Part shown: positions 25,531 through 34,891 of the stretch, one piece after another | Layout: every line of letters starts with the position of its first letter | Numbering within the stretch: the stretch's first letter is position 1 | NCBI RefSeq assembly: GCF_000377505.1 | Contig: NZ_KB898197.1 | Location: 112,660 to 176,659, forward strand | Source: Paenibacillus massiliensis 2301065 = DSM 16942 | Lineage (GTDB): Bacteria; Bacillota; Bacilli; Paenibacillales; Paenibacillaceae | Direction of reading: 5' to 3' | DNA: 64,000 nucleotides | Made by a program: the position numbers and the translations under genes | The notes under the pieces: generated by a model | Database searches by the model: none | What the model saw: the letters and a program-made list of their open reading frames with translations, nothing else | What the model was told of the DNA's origin: nothing

Positions 25531-26700
25531 ATGAAAATTCTAATCGTCGATGATAATCCAACGAACGTAATCATTATCCGTGAAATATTGAAGAAGGAAA
25601 ATTACAGAAACATCGTCTCCGCCAGTTCAGCCAAGGAAATGCTGGAGCGACTGGGAATAGGTGATCGTACCTTGGATATTAGGCCAGTTGCTTCGGACAT
25701 TGACCTGATTCTGCTGGATATGATGATGCCGGAGATGGATGGCATTGAGGCTTGTGGCATCGTGCAGCAATATGAGCATTTGAAGGATATTCCTATTATT
25801 ATGGTTACTGCTGTTGGCGACTCTAAGAAGCTGGCCGAAGCGCTGGACGCGGGAGCAACAGATTATGTCACCAAGCCGATCAACAAGGTAGAGCTGATGG
25901 CTCGTATTCGGCTGGCTCTACGTCTGAAGCTGGAGAAGGACTGGCACAAGGAGCGTGATCAACGAATTCAGGATGAGCTGAAGCTGGCCTCTCTGGTACA
26001 GCAGGCAGTGTTAAGTCCGGCAATCAAGGATCCCGTTCTGCAAGCCCACGCCATCTATCAGCCTTCATTTGAGCTGGCGGGAGACCTCTATTCCTGGTAT
26101 TCGCTCGGAGAAGGAAGATATTGTGTCATCCTGTTGGACATGATGGGACACGGCATTTCTTCCTCTTTATTTTGCATGTTCATCGCAGCAGTTCTCAAGG
26201 ATACAGTAACCACGTATGTGGAGCCGGAGAGGGTGATTCAGGAGCTGAATCGACGCTTTGGCCAGCTTGATCTGGGTAGACAGCTCGTTCAGTACTATTT
26301 CACGGCCATCTACATGGTCATTGATACGCGTTCCAAGAAGATCGATTATGTGAATGCAGGGCATCCGCCTGGCCTGATGTTCCGCAACGATGGCACCGTG
26401 CTTCAGCTGAGTAGTGGAGCAAGTCCGGTTGGCTTGTTCGACCAGATCGAGGTAGAGACACAGACGATCCAATATGAGGATGGGGAGCGTATTGCTCTCT
26501 ATACAGATGGTCTGCTAGAGATCGTTCAGGGTGAGCATGAAGAGCAGCTTGAGTTCCTGATTGATCAGCTACGGGACCGAGTGGAATGGGATGAGGACGC
26601 GATGCGTAAGGCCTTCATTCAGCAGGAATCGTCGAGCACACACGATGATGATAAATGCCTGGTATGGATATCATTGAAAGAAGGAGCGAGCTTGGCATGA
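25531..26700 (+). CDS. rsbY: RsbY-type response-regulator PP2C phosphatase
   Basis: Protein of 389 residues. An N-terminal receiver (about 1-128) has phospho-acceptor Asp in LILLDMMMPEMDG and Lys in VTKPINK. A short helical linker follows, then a SpoIIE/RsbU-type PP2C phosphatase (about 180-385) with metal aspartates in AGDLYSW, LDMMGHG and HDDDKC. In Bacillus cereus RsbY this layout dephosphorylates RsbV and so frees sigma-B. The kinase gene overlaps its stop (ATGA), and rsbV-rsbW-sigB follow, so the same role is inferred. AAAGGAGA precedes the ATG. Confidence 0.85.
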   Translation: MKILIVDDNPTNVIIIREILKKENYRNIVSASSAKEMLERLGIGDRTLDIRPVASDIDLILLDMMMPEMDGIEACGIVQQYEHLKDIPIIMVTAVGDSKKLAEALDAGATDYVTKPINKVELMARIRLALRLKLEKDWHKERDQRIQDELKLASLVQQAVLSPAIKDPVLQAHAIYQPSFELAGDLYSWYSLGEGRYCVILLDMMGHGISSSLFCMFIAAVLKDTVTTYVEPERVIQELNRRFGQLDLGRQLVQYYFTAIYMVIDTRSKKIDYVNAGHPPGLMFRNDGTVLQLSSGASPVGLFDQIEVETQTIQYEDGERIALYTDGLLEIVQGEHEEQLEFLIDQLRDRVEWDEDAMRKAFIQQESSSTHDDDKCLVWISLKEGASLA

Positions 26701-29700
26701 AAATTAGAAATAAGCTGCTCATTGGCTTCAGCCTGCTAATGTGCATCATTATAGCGCTTACGGTCATCAGCTATGACAGGCTGGGGAGCATGAGCGAGCA
26801 GTTGAACAAGGTATATGAGGAGCGATACATCAAGGTGAGACAGACGGCTGCACTTCGCTCCCAGGTCAACGAGAAAGCCAAGATCATGGCTAACCAGCTC
26901 CTGAATCCCGGGATATCCGTGGAGGACAGCATAAGAGAGCTTGCGCAGGTAGCCACTATTGGCGGTGATTTGCTTACCCGTATGCAGGAAGGAAATTCGA
27001 ATCCTGAGGAAGACCGATTGATGCGGGAGGTAGTGAGATCGTGGCAGGAGTTCAACAGCTACGAGGATCGCTTGATGAATCTGCTCTCCCAGAATCGGAT
27101 GGACGAAGCGAATGCCCTGCGTAACAGTACAGGGCTACCGGCACAAAGCGATGTTCTGGACAGTATTAATAACCTGTCACGTTATCAGGATAGTGCTGTC
27201 GATGAGGAAATGGCCGTATCCAGGCAGATGTTCTCGGAGGCCATACAGACAACTACCCTGATTATGGCTGCAGGTCTGCTGCTGTCACTCGGCATTATTC
27301 TGTGGGTGCTTCCAAGCATTACCCGTGGTCTGAATACATTATCCATGATGATCTCTGGCTTCGGCAAAAGCCGATTCAAAGCGATTGGCCGGATGAAGGT
27401 CACCACGACCGATGAGATCGGGCAGGTGGCTCTGGTCTTCCAGGAGATGGCTGAGGACCTGGAGGAGAAGCGCCAGTTAGAGCAGTCGATCATTCAATCG
27501 CAGAAGGATCAGACATGGCTGAGTGCCAATACGGCCAGAGTGACGGAGCTACTGCGTGGCATCAATTCTCCCGAACAGATTGCACAGACGTTCATCAGCG
27601 AGTTCACTCCGATTCTTGGGGCGAGCTATGGCTCCATCTATCTTCTCGATGAAGAGAAAGGGCCAGACAAGCTCTTCCTTAGCGGTAGCTATGCCCGTAA
27701 TGACGAAGATCACCATACCAAGGAGACGTTTCTCATCGGTGAGGGACTGCTCGGTCAGAGCGCATTAGATCAGAAGCCAATTCTGCTGGAGAATGCCCCC
27801 GAAGGCTATCTGACGATCGGATCAGCGCTTGGTTCGACAGAGCCGACAGGGATTATGATCTATCCAATTATGTTCGGGGAGGAGCTGCTTGGAGTCGTTG
27901 AGATGGCTTCCTTGGGATCGTTCTCAGCCCTTGAGAGGGACTTGATGGATCGTTTGGTGTCGAATCTTGGGATTATCCTGAACAATATTCGCCGTAGAAT
28001 GCGTGTCGAGCAGCTGCTGCGCGAATCACAGGCTCTCACTGAGGAGCTACAATGCCAGTCCGAGGAGCTACAGACTCAGCAGGAGGAGCTTCGTCGCTCT
28101 AATGAGAATCTGGAGCAGCAGACAGAAGAGCTGAAGCGTTCCGAGGAGATGCTGCAGAGACAGCAAGAGGAGCTTGAACATTTCAATACCGAGCTGATGT
28201 CCAAGACCAGAGCGCTGGAGGAGCAGGTGCGCGAGGTGGAGGAGAAGAATCTTGAGATCGAGAAGGCTCGTGCTCAGCTGGAGCAGCAGGCCATGCAGCT
28301 TGCGGTTACGAGCAAATACAAGTCGGAGTTCCTGGCGAATATGTCGCATGAGCTGCGAACACCGCTCAACAGCTTGCTGATCCTATCTCAACTGTTAGCC
28401 GAGAATAAGGATGGCAATCTGAGTAGCAAACAAAAGGAATATGCGCAGACCATTTATATGTCTGGCTCGGACTTGCTCAAGATGATCGATGAAATTCTGG
28501 ATCTGTCCAAGGTCGATGCAGGGAAAATGGACATTAACTATGAGACGGTCAGCCTGAAGGGGCTTCAAAAATTCGTCGAGCAGAATTTTGGTCCTATGGC
28601 GGCCAAGAAGGAGCTTCAGCTGATTACCGAAGCCGATCGTGAACTGCCTACAGCCATTATGAGTGATAGCTATCGCGTGAAGCAGATCTTACGAAATCTG
28701 CTCTCTAACGCCTTTAAGTTCACAAGCACAGGCTCGATCACCTTCTCCATTTCACCTGCAGCAGCGGAGCAATTGCCTTCTTATTTGAATGAGAATCAGG
28801 CTTATCTTGCTTTATCTGTAGAAGATACGGGCATCGGTATTGCACCGGATAAGACGGACCTGATCTTCGAGGCCTTTCAGCAGGTAGATGGTACGACAAG
28901 TCGTAAATACGGGGGAACCGGGCTTGGTCTGTCTATCAGTCGTGAGCTGGCCCGCTTGCTGGGTGGTGGCATTGAGCTGACCTCCGAGCAAGGGAAAGGA
29001 AGCTGCTTCACCCTCTTCCTGCCTGCGGACCCTGCACAGACCTCTGGCTATACCCAAATGGAGCATAGTCAGGATCAGCAGTACAAGGCTAGACAGGAGG
29101 TGGCCCCGATCGCGGAGCACAGAGCAGATACGCGCTCAAGCTTAGCTGTCTCTCCAACACCGCCTGCTGCATCAACGAATAGGAGTAAGACGGCGGTGTC
29201 GGAGCCACTGAATGATGATCGTGAGAACATTCAAGCGACAGATCAGGTGCTGCTGATTATCGAGGATGATGAGAAATTCGCGAAGATCCTTATGGAGATG
29301 GCTAGAAGTCGTGGTTACAAGGCTCTGGTTGCTCTACAGGGGGATGCTGGGCTTGATATGGCGAGAACCTACCTGCCCAATGCCATCATTCTGGATATTC
29401 AGCTGCCTGTCATGGACGGCTTTGCCATCCTGGGCGAGCTAAAGGCATCCTCTGCCACGAGACATATTCCTGTGCATGTCATCTCGGTCGTCGATGATGT
29501 GAAGCAGGGACTTATGATGGGAGCTATTGCGTATCTGAAGAAGCCTTCCTCCAAGGAAAGTCTGGATCGTGCGTTCGCCCAAATCTCCTCTTACACACAG
29601 AGCACGGTGAAGAAGCTCATGATTGTGGAGGACGATGATGTGCAGCGGCAATCCATTATGGAACTGATCGGTCACGACGATGTTGCCATCACAGCTGTAT

Positions 29701-30413
29701 CCACGGGCAAGGAGGCTCTGGAGGAGCTGAACAGACAGCATTACGACTGCATGGTGCTGGATCTGATGCTCAGCGATATGACGGGCTTCGATCTGCTTGA
29801 TCGGATCCGGGATGACGAGAAGCTGAATGATCTGCCGATTATCATTTATACGGGCAAGGAGCTTGATAACAAGGAAGAGATGCAGCTGCGAAAATATGCG
29901 GAGTCCATCATTATCAAGGATGTCAAATCTCCGGAGCGACTGCTCGATGAGACAACATTGTTCCTTCACCGTGTGGAAGCCAACCTTCCGGAGGATAAGC
30001 GGAGAATTCTACAAAAGCTGTACAACAAGGAAGAACTGTTCGAGGGCAAAAACATCCTGCTAGTGGATGATGATATCCGCAATGTCTTCGCGCTGTCGAG
30101 CGTGCTGGAAGGCTACCGCATGAATGTCACCTTCGCAGAGAACGGCAAAGAGGCCCTTCAGCTTCTTGAGAACAATAGCAATTACGATCTGGTATTGATG
30201 GATATGATGATGCCGGAGATGGATGGCTATGAGGCGATGACTCGCATTCGCCAGATGCCTCAATTCGAGAAGCTACCGATTATTGCCTTAACGGCCAAGG
30301 CTATGAAGGATGATCGGGCGAAGTGCATTGAAGCAGGTGCGTCAGACTATGTCAAAAAGCCAATCCAAACGGATCAGCTTTTATCCCTGATGCGTGTCTG
30401 GTTGTATTCGTAA
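26697..30413 (+). CDS. RsbK-type hybrid sensor histidine kinase with three receivers
   Basis: Membrane kinase of 1238 residues; ATG 26697 overlaps the previous stop. Order: TM helix (about 9-29), extracytoplasmic four-helix region, TM helix (about 185-205), HAMP (206-260), GAF (about 294-433), long coiled coil (about 440-540), HisKA with MSHELRTP (His near 551), HATPase with NLLSNAFKF and GGTGLGLS (about 660-770), then receivers at about 851-965, 972-1090 and 1118-1235. All three keep the phospho-Asp (IILDIQLP, MVLDLMLS, LMDMMMPEMDG). Context matches RsbK of Bacillus cereus, which activates RsbY; the extra receivers are more than in that protein. The signal is unknown. Confidence 0.85.
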   Translation: MKIRNKLLIGFSLLMCIIIALTVISYDRLGSMSEQLNKVYEERYIKVRQTAALRSQVNEKAKIMANQLLNPGISVEDSIRELAQVATIGGDLLTRMQEGNSNPEEDRLMREVVRSWQEFNSYEDRLMNLLSQNRMDEANALRNSTGLPAQSDVLDSINNLSRYQDSAVDEEMAVSRQMFSEAIQTTTLIMAAGLLLSLGIILWVLPSITRGLNTLSMMISGFGKSRFKAIGRMKVTTTDEIGQVALVFQEMAEDLEEKRQLEQSIIQSQKDQTWLSANTARVTELLRGINSPEQIAQTFISEFTPILGASYGSIYLLDEEKGPDKLFLSGSYARNDEDHHTKETFLIGEGLLGQSALDQKPILLENAPEGYLTIGSALGSTEPTGIMIYPIMFGEELLGVVEMASLGSFSALERDLMDRLVSNLGIILNNIRRRMRVEQLLRESQALTEELQCQSEELQTQQEELRRSNENLEQQTEELKRSEEMLQRQQEELEHFNTELMSKTRALEEQVREVEEKNLEIEKARAQLEQQAMQLAVTSKYKSEFLANMSHELRTPLNSLLILSQLLAENKDGNLSSKQKEYAQTIYMSGSDLLKMIDEILDLSKVDAGKMDINYETVSLKGLQKFVEQNFGPMAAKKELQLITEADRELPTAIMSDSYRVKQILRNLLSNAFKFTSTGSITFSISPAAAEQLPSYLNENQAYLALSVEDTGIGIAPDKTDLIFEAFQQVDGTTSRKYGGTGLGLSISRELARLLGGGIELTSEQGKGSCFTLFLPADPAQTSGYTQMEHSQDQQYKARQEVAPIAEHRADTRSSLAVSPTPPAASTNRSKTAVSEPLNDDRENIQATDQVLLIIEDDEKFAKILMEMARSRGYKALVALQGDAGLDMARTYLPNAIILDIQLPVMDGFAILGELKASSATRHIPVHVISVVDDVKQGLMMGAIAYLKKPSSKESLDRAFAQISSYTQSTVKKLMIVEDDDVQRQSIMELIGHDDVAITAVSTGKEALEELNRQHYDCMVLDLMLSDMTGFDLLDRIRDDEKLNDLPIIIYTGKELDNKEEMQLRKYAESIIIKDVKSPERLLDETTLFLHRVEANLPEDKRRILQKLYNKEELFEGKNILLVDDDIRNVFALSSVLEGYRMNVTFAENGKEALQLLENNSNYDLVLMDMMMPEMDGYEAMTRIRQMPQFEKLPIIALTAKAMKDDRAKCIEAGASDYVKKPIQTDQLLSLMRVWLYS

Positions 30414-30468
30414 ACCGAAAATTGGGGTAAATAAAGGTTAACGTAGACTGATGAACTGGAGAGATAGT

Positions 30469-31332
30469 ATGACCTCGAATGAACTAAGTGCTGGAGCCAA
30501 GCTGGCAACGAATCATGACGAACGTGAACTGATAGAGATTGAATTGCTGTTAAGCGGAATTCATCGGCTGTATGGGTATGATTTCAGAAATTATGCCCTG
30601 CCTTCTTTGAAACGGCGTATTTATTACAGTATCCAATCTGAGAATGTGAATTCAATCTCGGGCCTCCAGGAAAAGGTGCTTCACGATCGATCTTGCTTTG
30701 AGCGCCTGGTACAGAGCCTCTCCATTCCCGTGACCGAAATGTATCGTGATCCGGACTTGTTCAGAACGTTCCGCGAAAAGATTATTCCAATCCTGCGCAC
30801 GTATCCTTACATTCGCATCTGGCATGCAGGGTGTTCGACCGGTGAAGAAGTCTATTCAATGGCGATTATGCTGTATGAGGAAGGGCTGTACGACAAGGCC
30901 CGCATCTACGCTACGGATATGAATTCCCGTTCACTGATACAGGCCAAAGAAGGGATTTACGGGATTGACCGTATGAAGACGTACACAAAAAATTATATGG
31001 AGGCTGGAGGAAGCCAGTCTTTTTCGGAATACTATAGTGCTAAGTACAATTCAGTAATATTCCACCCTTTTTTGCGTAAAAATATTATCTTTGCTGAGCA
31101 CAACCTGGCAACGGATCGTTCCTTTAATGAGTTCAATGTCATTTTCTGCCGCAATGTCATGATCTATTTTAATGATGAGCTACGCAATCATGTTCATGGC
31201 TTGTTTTACGAAAGCTTAAGTCGATTTGGCGTACTGGTCCTGGGCTCTAAGGAATCAATTCACTTTACGGATTATACGGATCATTACGAGCCCCTGGATC
31301 GATCGGAGAAAATATACCGGAAGATTAAATAG
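30469..31332 (+). CDS. CheR-type protein methyltransferase (RsbM-like)
   Basis: Protein of 287 residues (ATG 30469 after GGAGAG; ATG 30451 is an alternative). The N-terminal CheR helical domain is followed by the SAM-binding domain with RIWHAGCSTGEEVYSMAI and later FNVIFCRNVMIYF. There are no chemotaxis genes nearby. In Bacillus cereus a CheR-like protein, RsbM, methylates the kinase RsbK to tune sigma-B, and gene order here (phosphatase, hybrid kinase, methyltransferase, sigma-B) supports the same job. The PYR pentapeptide-binding site of true CheR partners was not seen. Confidence 0.82.
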   Translation: MTSNELSAGAKLATNHDERELIEIELLLSGIHRLYGYDFRNYALPSLKRRIYYSIQSENVNSISGLQEKVLHDRSCFERLVQSLSIPVTEMYRDPDLFRTFREKIIPILRTYPYIRIWHAGCSTGEEVYSMAIMLYEEGLYDKARIYATDMNSRSLIQAKEGIYGIDRMKTYTKNYMEAGGSQSFSEYYSAKYNSVIFHPFLRKNIIFAEHNLATDRSFNEFNVIFCRNVMIYFNDELRNHVHGLFYESLSRFGVLVLGSKESIHFTDYTDHYEPLDRSEKIYRKIK

Positions 31333-31351
31333 AGACGCTTAGGAGGGTCCC

Positions 31352-33025
31352 ATGGGTTTGCATGAGCCGATACACATTCTATTAGTCGATGATCGCCCCG
31401 AGAATTTACTTGCTCTTGAGGCGGTGCTTGAGAGTGAGCAATATCATCTTGTCAAGGCTACGTCTGGCGAAGAAGCGCTGCGATGTTTGTTAAAGGACGA
31501 ATTTGCCGTCATTGTGCTGGATGTGCAAATGCCTGGTCTTGATGGCATTGAGACCGCCAAATTGATCAAGGCCAGAGAGAAGACGAAGGATATCCCGATT
31601 ATCTTCATCTCAGCCAATAGCAAGGAAGCGGAGCATCTATTCGCGGGCTATTCTGCTGGTGGTATCGACTATATGGTCAAGCCGTTCATTCCCCAGATCC
31701 TCAAGTCCAAGATTGAAGCGTTTGTTCACATGTACCAGACGAATAATCGGCTCAAGACTCAATCGGCGCTCCTGCATCAGAAGACTCAGGAGCTGGAACG
31801 GATGAATCATGAGCTGGTCGTGGCCAAGGAGGCAGCAGAGATTGCTGTCAAGGCTAAGACCGAATTCCTGGCCATGATGAGCCATGAGATTCGTACACCG
31901 ATGAATGGTGTCATTGGAATGATTGATCTGCTGATGGAGACCGAGCTCAAGGGAGAGCAGCGTGAATACGCCGAGATTATTCGTCGCAGCTCGGATGCAC
32001 TCGTGGCGGTCATTAATGACATCTTGGACTTTACGAAGCTGGAATCTGGCAAGCTAGAGCTGGAGGAGCATCCTTTTGACCTGGATTCCTGTATCAAGGA
32101 GGTATTCAGTCTGTTCACGGTTGAAGTCGGCAAGAAGCAGCTGGATCTTCAGTACCGTACGGATGATCACATTCCTCCATTGTTATATGGAGACATGGCT
32201 CGCTTGCGTCAGGTATTGATCAATCTCATCTCAAATAGCGTGAAGTTCACGGATCAAGGCTACGTAAAGCTACATGCCTCCTTGCGTGAAATAGAACAGG
32301 ATAACGTCATGCTGGAATTCTCTGTACAGGATACAGGCGTTGGAATTGACCCAGCTAAGGCAGATCGGTTATTTCAGCCGTTCTCCCAACTGGATTCTTC
32401 GATGACTCGTAAATACGGCGGAACGGGACTCGGATTGGCTATATGCAAAACCCTCGTGAAGATGATGGGCGGCGATATTCATGTGGATACAACCGTCCAG
32501 GAGGGGGCACATTTTAAATTTACGGTGAAAATGAAGAAGGCTCACAGCCAGACAGATACCTCCAAGGAGAATGAGGAATTGGAGCACCTGGCAGGAGAGG
32601 AAGCCTCCGTCAGACCAGCGGCTCCGGTATTAGTCGTGGATGACCATCCCATTAATCAGAAGCTGATGGTCAGTATCTTAGGTCGTCTTGGCATGAAGGC
32701 GGATGTGGCTATGGACGGGCAACAGGCTCTGGATAAGGCGCTGTCTGCTCAATATAGCTATATTTTCATGGATCTTCACATGCCTGTGATGGATGGTCTG
32801 GAATGCACCAGACAAATCAGGGATCAACTCCAATCTTCCATTCAACCAGCGATTATCGCCATGACAGCCAATGTAATGGAGGGCACACAGACGTTGTGCC
32901 TGTCGGCAGGGATGAACGACTACATCAGTAAGCCAGTCAAAATGAGCAGCGTCAAGCAGATGCTACTTCGCCACACGGTCGATGAACGAAGCTTAAGAAA
33001 TATTGAACATATACACGAGGCCTAA
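31352..33025 (+). CDS. Second hybrid histidine kinase, REC-HisKA-HATPase-REC
   Basis: Cytoplasmic kinase of 557 residues without membrane segments. Order: receiver (about 8-130, Asp in IVLDVQMPGLDG), coiled coil, HisKA (MSHEIRTPMNG, His near 175), HATPase (about 280-392, NLISNSVKF, GGTGLGLAI), receiver (about 425-540, Asp in IFMDLHMPVMDG). AGGAGGG precedes ATG 31352. Lying between the RsbM-like gene and rsbV, it probably feeds the same partner-switching pathway and may receive phosphate from the large kinase. This is not part of the described Bacillus cereus cluster as I know it. Confidence 0.85.
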   Translation: MGLHEPIHILLVDDRPENLLALEAVLESEQYHLVKATSGEEALRCLLKDEFAVIVLDVQMPGLDGIETAKLIKAREKTKDIPIIFISANSKEAEHLFAGYSAGGIDYMVKPFIPQILKSKIEAFVHMYQTNNRLKTQSALLHQKTQELERMNHELVVAKEAAEIAVKAKTEFLAMMSHEIRTPMNGVIGMIDLLMETELKGEQREYAEIIRRSSDALVAVINDILDFTKLESGKLELEEHPFDLDSCIKEVFSLFTVEVGKKQLDLQYRTDDHIPPLLYGDMARLRQVLINLISNSVKFTDQGYVKLHASLREIEQDNVMLEFSVQDTGVGIDPAKADRLFQPFSQLDSSMTRKYGGTGLGLAICKTLVKMMGGDIHVDTTVQEGAHFKFTVKMKKAHSQTDTSKENEELEHLAGEEASVRPAAPVLVVDDHPINQKLMVSILGRLGMKADVAMDGQQALDKALSAQYSYIFMDLHMPVMDGLECTRQIRDQLQSSIQPAIIAMTANVMEGTQTLCLSAGMNDYISKPVKMSSVKQMLLRHTVDERSLRNIEHIHEA

Positions 33026-33061
33026 TTCCTGAATTTGGAATGTGGAATGCGATGTGAGATT

Positions 33062-33087
33062 GTTTCGACTGGAGCCCATCTGGGTTA
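33062..33087 (+). promoter_or_regulatory. Sigma-B-like promoter before rsbV
   Basis: GTTTCG (33062-33067), a 14-base spacer and GGGTTA (33082-33087) fit the sigma-B consensus. It lies about 42 bases before rsbV, where sigma-B autoregulation is expected. Confidence 0.55.
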
Positions 33088-33128
33088 TTAGGTAAGGTAA
33101 TCATCTTTATTACAGGGGAGAGCAGTCT

Positions 33129-33467
33129 ATGAATACACATAAAAGCGAGAAGTTCAATACAAGAACCGAAGTAAGCAGCGGGGCAAATGTCGTCCACCTA
33201 AGCGGTGAGCTTGATTTGTCGGTCGCTCCTGATTTCCGGCTTGTGATGGAGCCGCTGGTGGGGGAATCTGAGAAGGATTTAATCATGAACCTGAAGGAGC
33301 TGAAATACATTGACAGTACGGGGATCGGTATTCTGCTGTCAATTTTGAAAACTAGGCACGCCGCTGGCTCCAAATTTTACGTGGAAGAAGTACCTAGCCA
33401 GATTCAAAAGCTCTTCGACATGACGGGCATTGCCAAGTTTTTCACTACACAGGAGAATTCCCAATAG
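33129..33467 (+). CDS. rsbV: Anti-anti-sigma factor (STAS), RsbV
   Basis: STAS-domain protein of 112 residues. The phosphorylatable serine lies in YIDSTGIGILLS near residue 60. Unphosphorylated RsbV binds RsbW and releases sigma-B; RsbW phosphorylates it and the phosphatase at 25531 should reverse that. AGGGGAGAG precedes ATG 33129. First of three tightly packed genes (gap 16 bases to rsbW). Confidence 0.92.
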   Translation: MNTHKSEKFNTRTEVSSGANVVHLSGELDLSVAPDFRLVMEPLVGESEKDLIMNLKELKYIDSTGIGILLSILKTRHAAGSKFYVEEVPSQIQKLFDMTGIAKFFTTQENSQ

Positions 33468-33483
33468 GAAAGGAAAGAATAGC

Positions 33484-33933
33484 ATGAATGTTCTGCAGAA
33501 AGTAACGCTTAATTTGCCGGCTACTGCTGAGTTTGTCGATATTGTCAGATTAAATTTATATGGGATTGCATCCAAGATGGGCTTCTCCTACGAGGAGATT
33601 GAGGACATGAAGGTTGCTGTCTCGGAGGCTTGTAACAATTCGGTGCTCTATGCTTATAACGACGAGCATGGCACGGTAGAGGTGACCTTTGAGTTCGATG
33701 ATACCTCTCTGCACATCAAGGTCAAGGATGAGGGCCAGAGCTTCGAGCGTCTGGAGCAGGCGGGGGTACGTCCGACGTTGCATGAGAAGGAGCTTGACGA
33801 TGCTCAGATTGGCGGACTTGGATTCTATTTGATGCAGGCGCTAATGGATGATGTCAGTGTCGTGAATGAGGCTGGAAAAGGTACGGAAGTCGTATTGATT
33901 AAGCGCATAACAAGAAGCGAGGAGAAAGTATGA
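33484..33933 (+). CDS. rsbW: Anti-sigma factor and kinase RsbW
   Basis: HATPase-type serine kinase of 149 residues. ATG 33484 follows AAAGGAAAG; the frame is open earlier but overlaps rsbV. ATP-site motifs are VAVSEACNNSV (N box), VKDEGQSFE and GGLGFYLMQAL. It binds and silences sigma-B, and phosphorylates RsbV. Its stop overlaps the sigB start (ATGA). Confidence 0.92.
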   Translation: MNVLQKVTLNLPATAEFVDIVRLNLYGIASKMGFSYEEIEDMKVAVSEACNNSVLYAYNDEHGTVEVTFEFDDTSLHIKVKDEGQSFERLEQAGVRPTLHEKELDDAQIGGLGFYLMQALMDDVSVVNEAGKGTEVVLIKRITRSEEKV

Positions 33934-34706
33934 ATGAAAAGGTAACTCCCCCAGAGTCGATGGATGAAGCCGTTAGTCTAATCTGGGAGTACCAACAGAC
34001 CAAGGACAATGAAATCGCTACTGTGCTGATCAAAAAGTATGAGCCTATGGTCAAGATGGCAGCAGGCAAGATTGCCCGCAACCGCCCTGATCTATATGAG
34101 GACCTGTATCAGACCGGCCAAATGGCGCTTATTCGATTATTGCAGCAGTACGATATCGGGCTTGGTATTCCTTTTGAGCCATATGCAATGAAAAGTATGA
34201 TTGGTCACATGAAAAATTATCTGCGAGATAAGTCCTGGTACATACAGGTTCCGCGGAGAATCAAGGAAAAGGGAGCCTTGGTTCAGCATGCGATTGATGA
34301 GCTGACAGTGAAGCTGGAACGCTCTCCTGATGTCAAGGAAATTGCAGAATATCTGGATCTATCCGTAGAGGAGACGATTGAGGTGTTAGCGGGCAGAGAA
34401 TGCTACCACTATGTATCGCTGGATTCTCCACTATCTCAGGATGAGAGTGCTGCCACACTAGGTGAACTGATTAGTGCGGATGCCAATGATTATGATGCGG
34501 TCGAGAAAAGGATGGATTTGCAGCAGGCGATGAACCAGCTTAAGGAGCAAGAGCAGCAGGTGCTGCTATTGGCGTTCCAGGATGGACAGTCACAGCGGGC
34601 TATTGCGCAGAAGCTCGGCGTATCGCAAATGAGCGTATCCCGAATTCAGAAGCGGGCCACGGAGAAGCTGAAGCAGATTATGTCTAATCCGGCTTCGTCT
34701 GGTTGA
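33930..34706 (+). CDS. sigB: RNA polymerase sigma-B (SigB/F/G family)
   Basis: Sigma-70-family factor of 258 residues with region 2 (DLYEDLYQTGQMALIRLLQQ), region 3 (RRIKEKGALVQHAIDEL) and region 4 (QSQRAIAQKLGVSQMSVSRI, the -35 HTH). Size and features fit the SigB/SigF/SigG group, and the rsbV-rsbW partners upstream identify it as the general stress factor. The sporulation factor SigF is also encoded after an anti-anti-sigma and anti-sigma pair, but the stress phosphatase and kinase genes here favour SigB. Confidence 0.88.
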   Translation: MNEKVTPPESMDEAVSLIWEYQQTKDNEIATVLIKKYEPMVKMAAGKIARNRPDLYEDLYQTGQMALIRLLQQYDIGLGIPFEPYAMKSMIGHMKNYLRDKSWYIQVPRRIKEKGALVQHAIDELTVKLERSPDVKEIAEYLDLSVEETIEVLAGRECYHYVSLDSPLSQDESAATLGELISADANDYDAVEKRMDLQQAMNQLKEQEQQVLLLAFQDGQSQRAIAQKLGVSQMSVSRIQKRATEKLKQIMSNPASSG

Positions 34707-34766
34707 TGGTCATTATGAACAGTGATCCCGCCTTTATTCTACTAGTTGTTCCAGTTGTTCCATAAT

Positions 34767-34810
34767 AAGGACACGTATTCATTGAAAGAATGGATACCGT
34801 GTCCTTTTTT
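34767..34810 (+). terminator. Terminator after sigB
   Basis: AAGGACACG..T with ATTCATT arms pairs with AATGGAT and CGTGTCCTT, followed by TTTTT. It closes the sigma-B operon. Confidence 0.85.
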
Positions 34811-34891
34811 GAAAAGTTGTATTTGATACTCACATGTGTTGTAGCTATAAGCTGTGGCTATAAGAAGTCAGATATCTGAGGGAGTGGTTCT

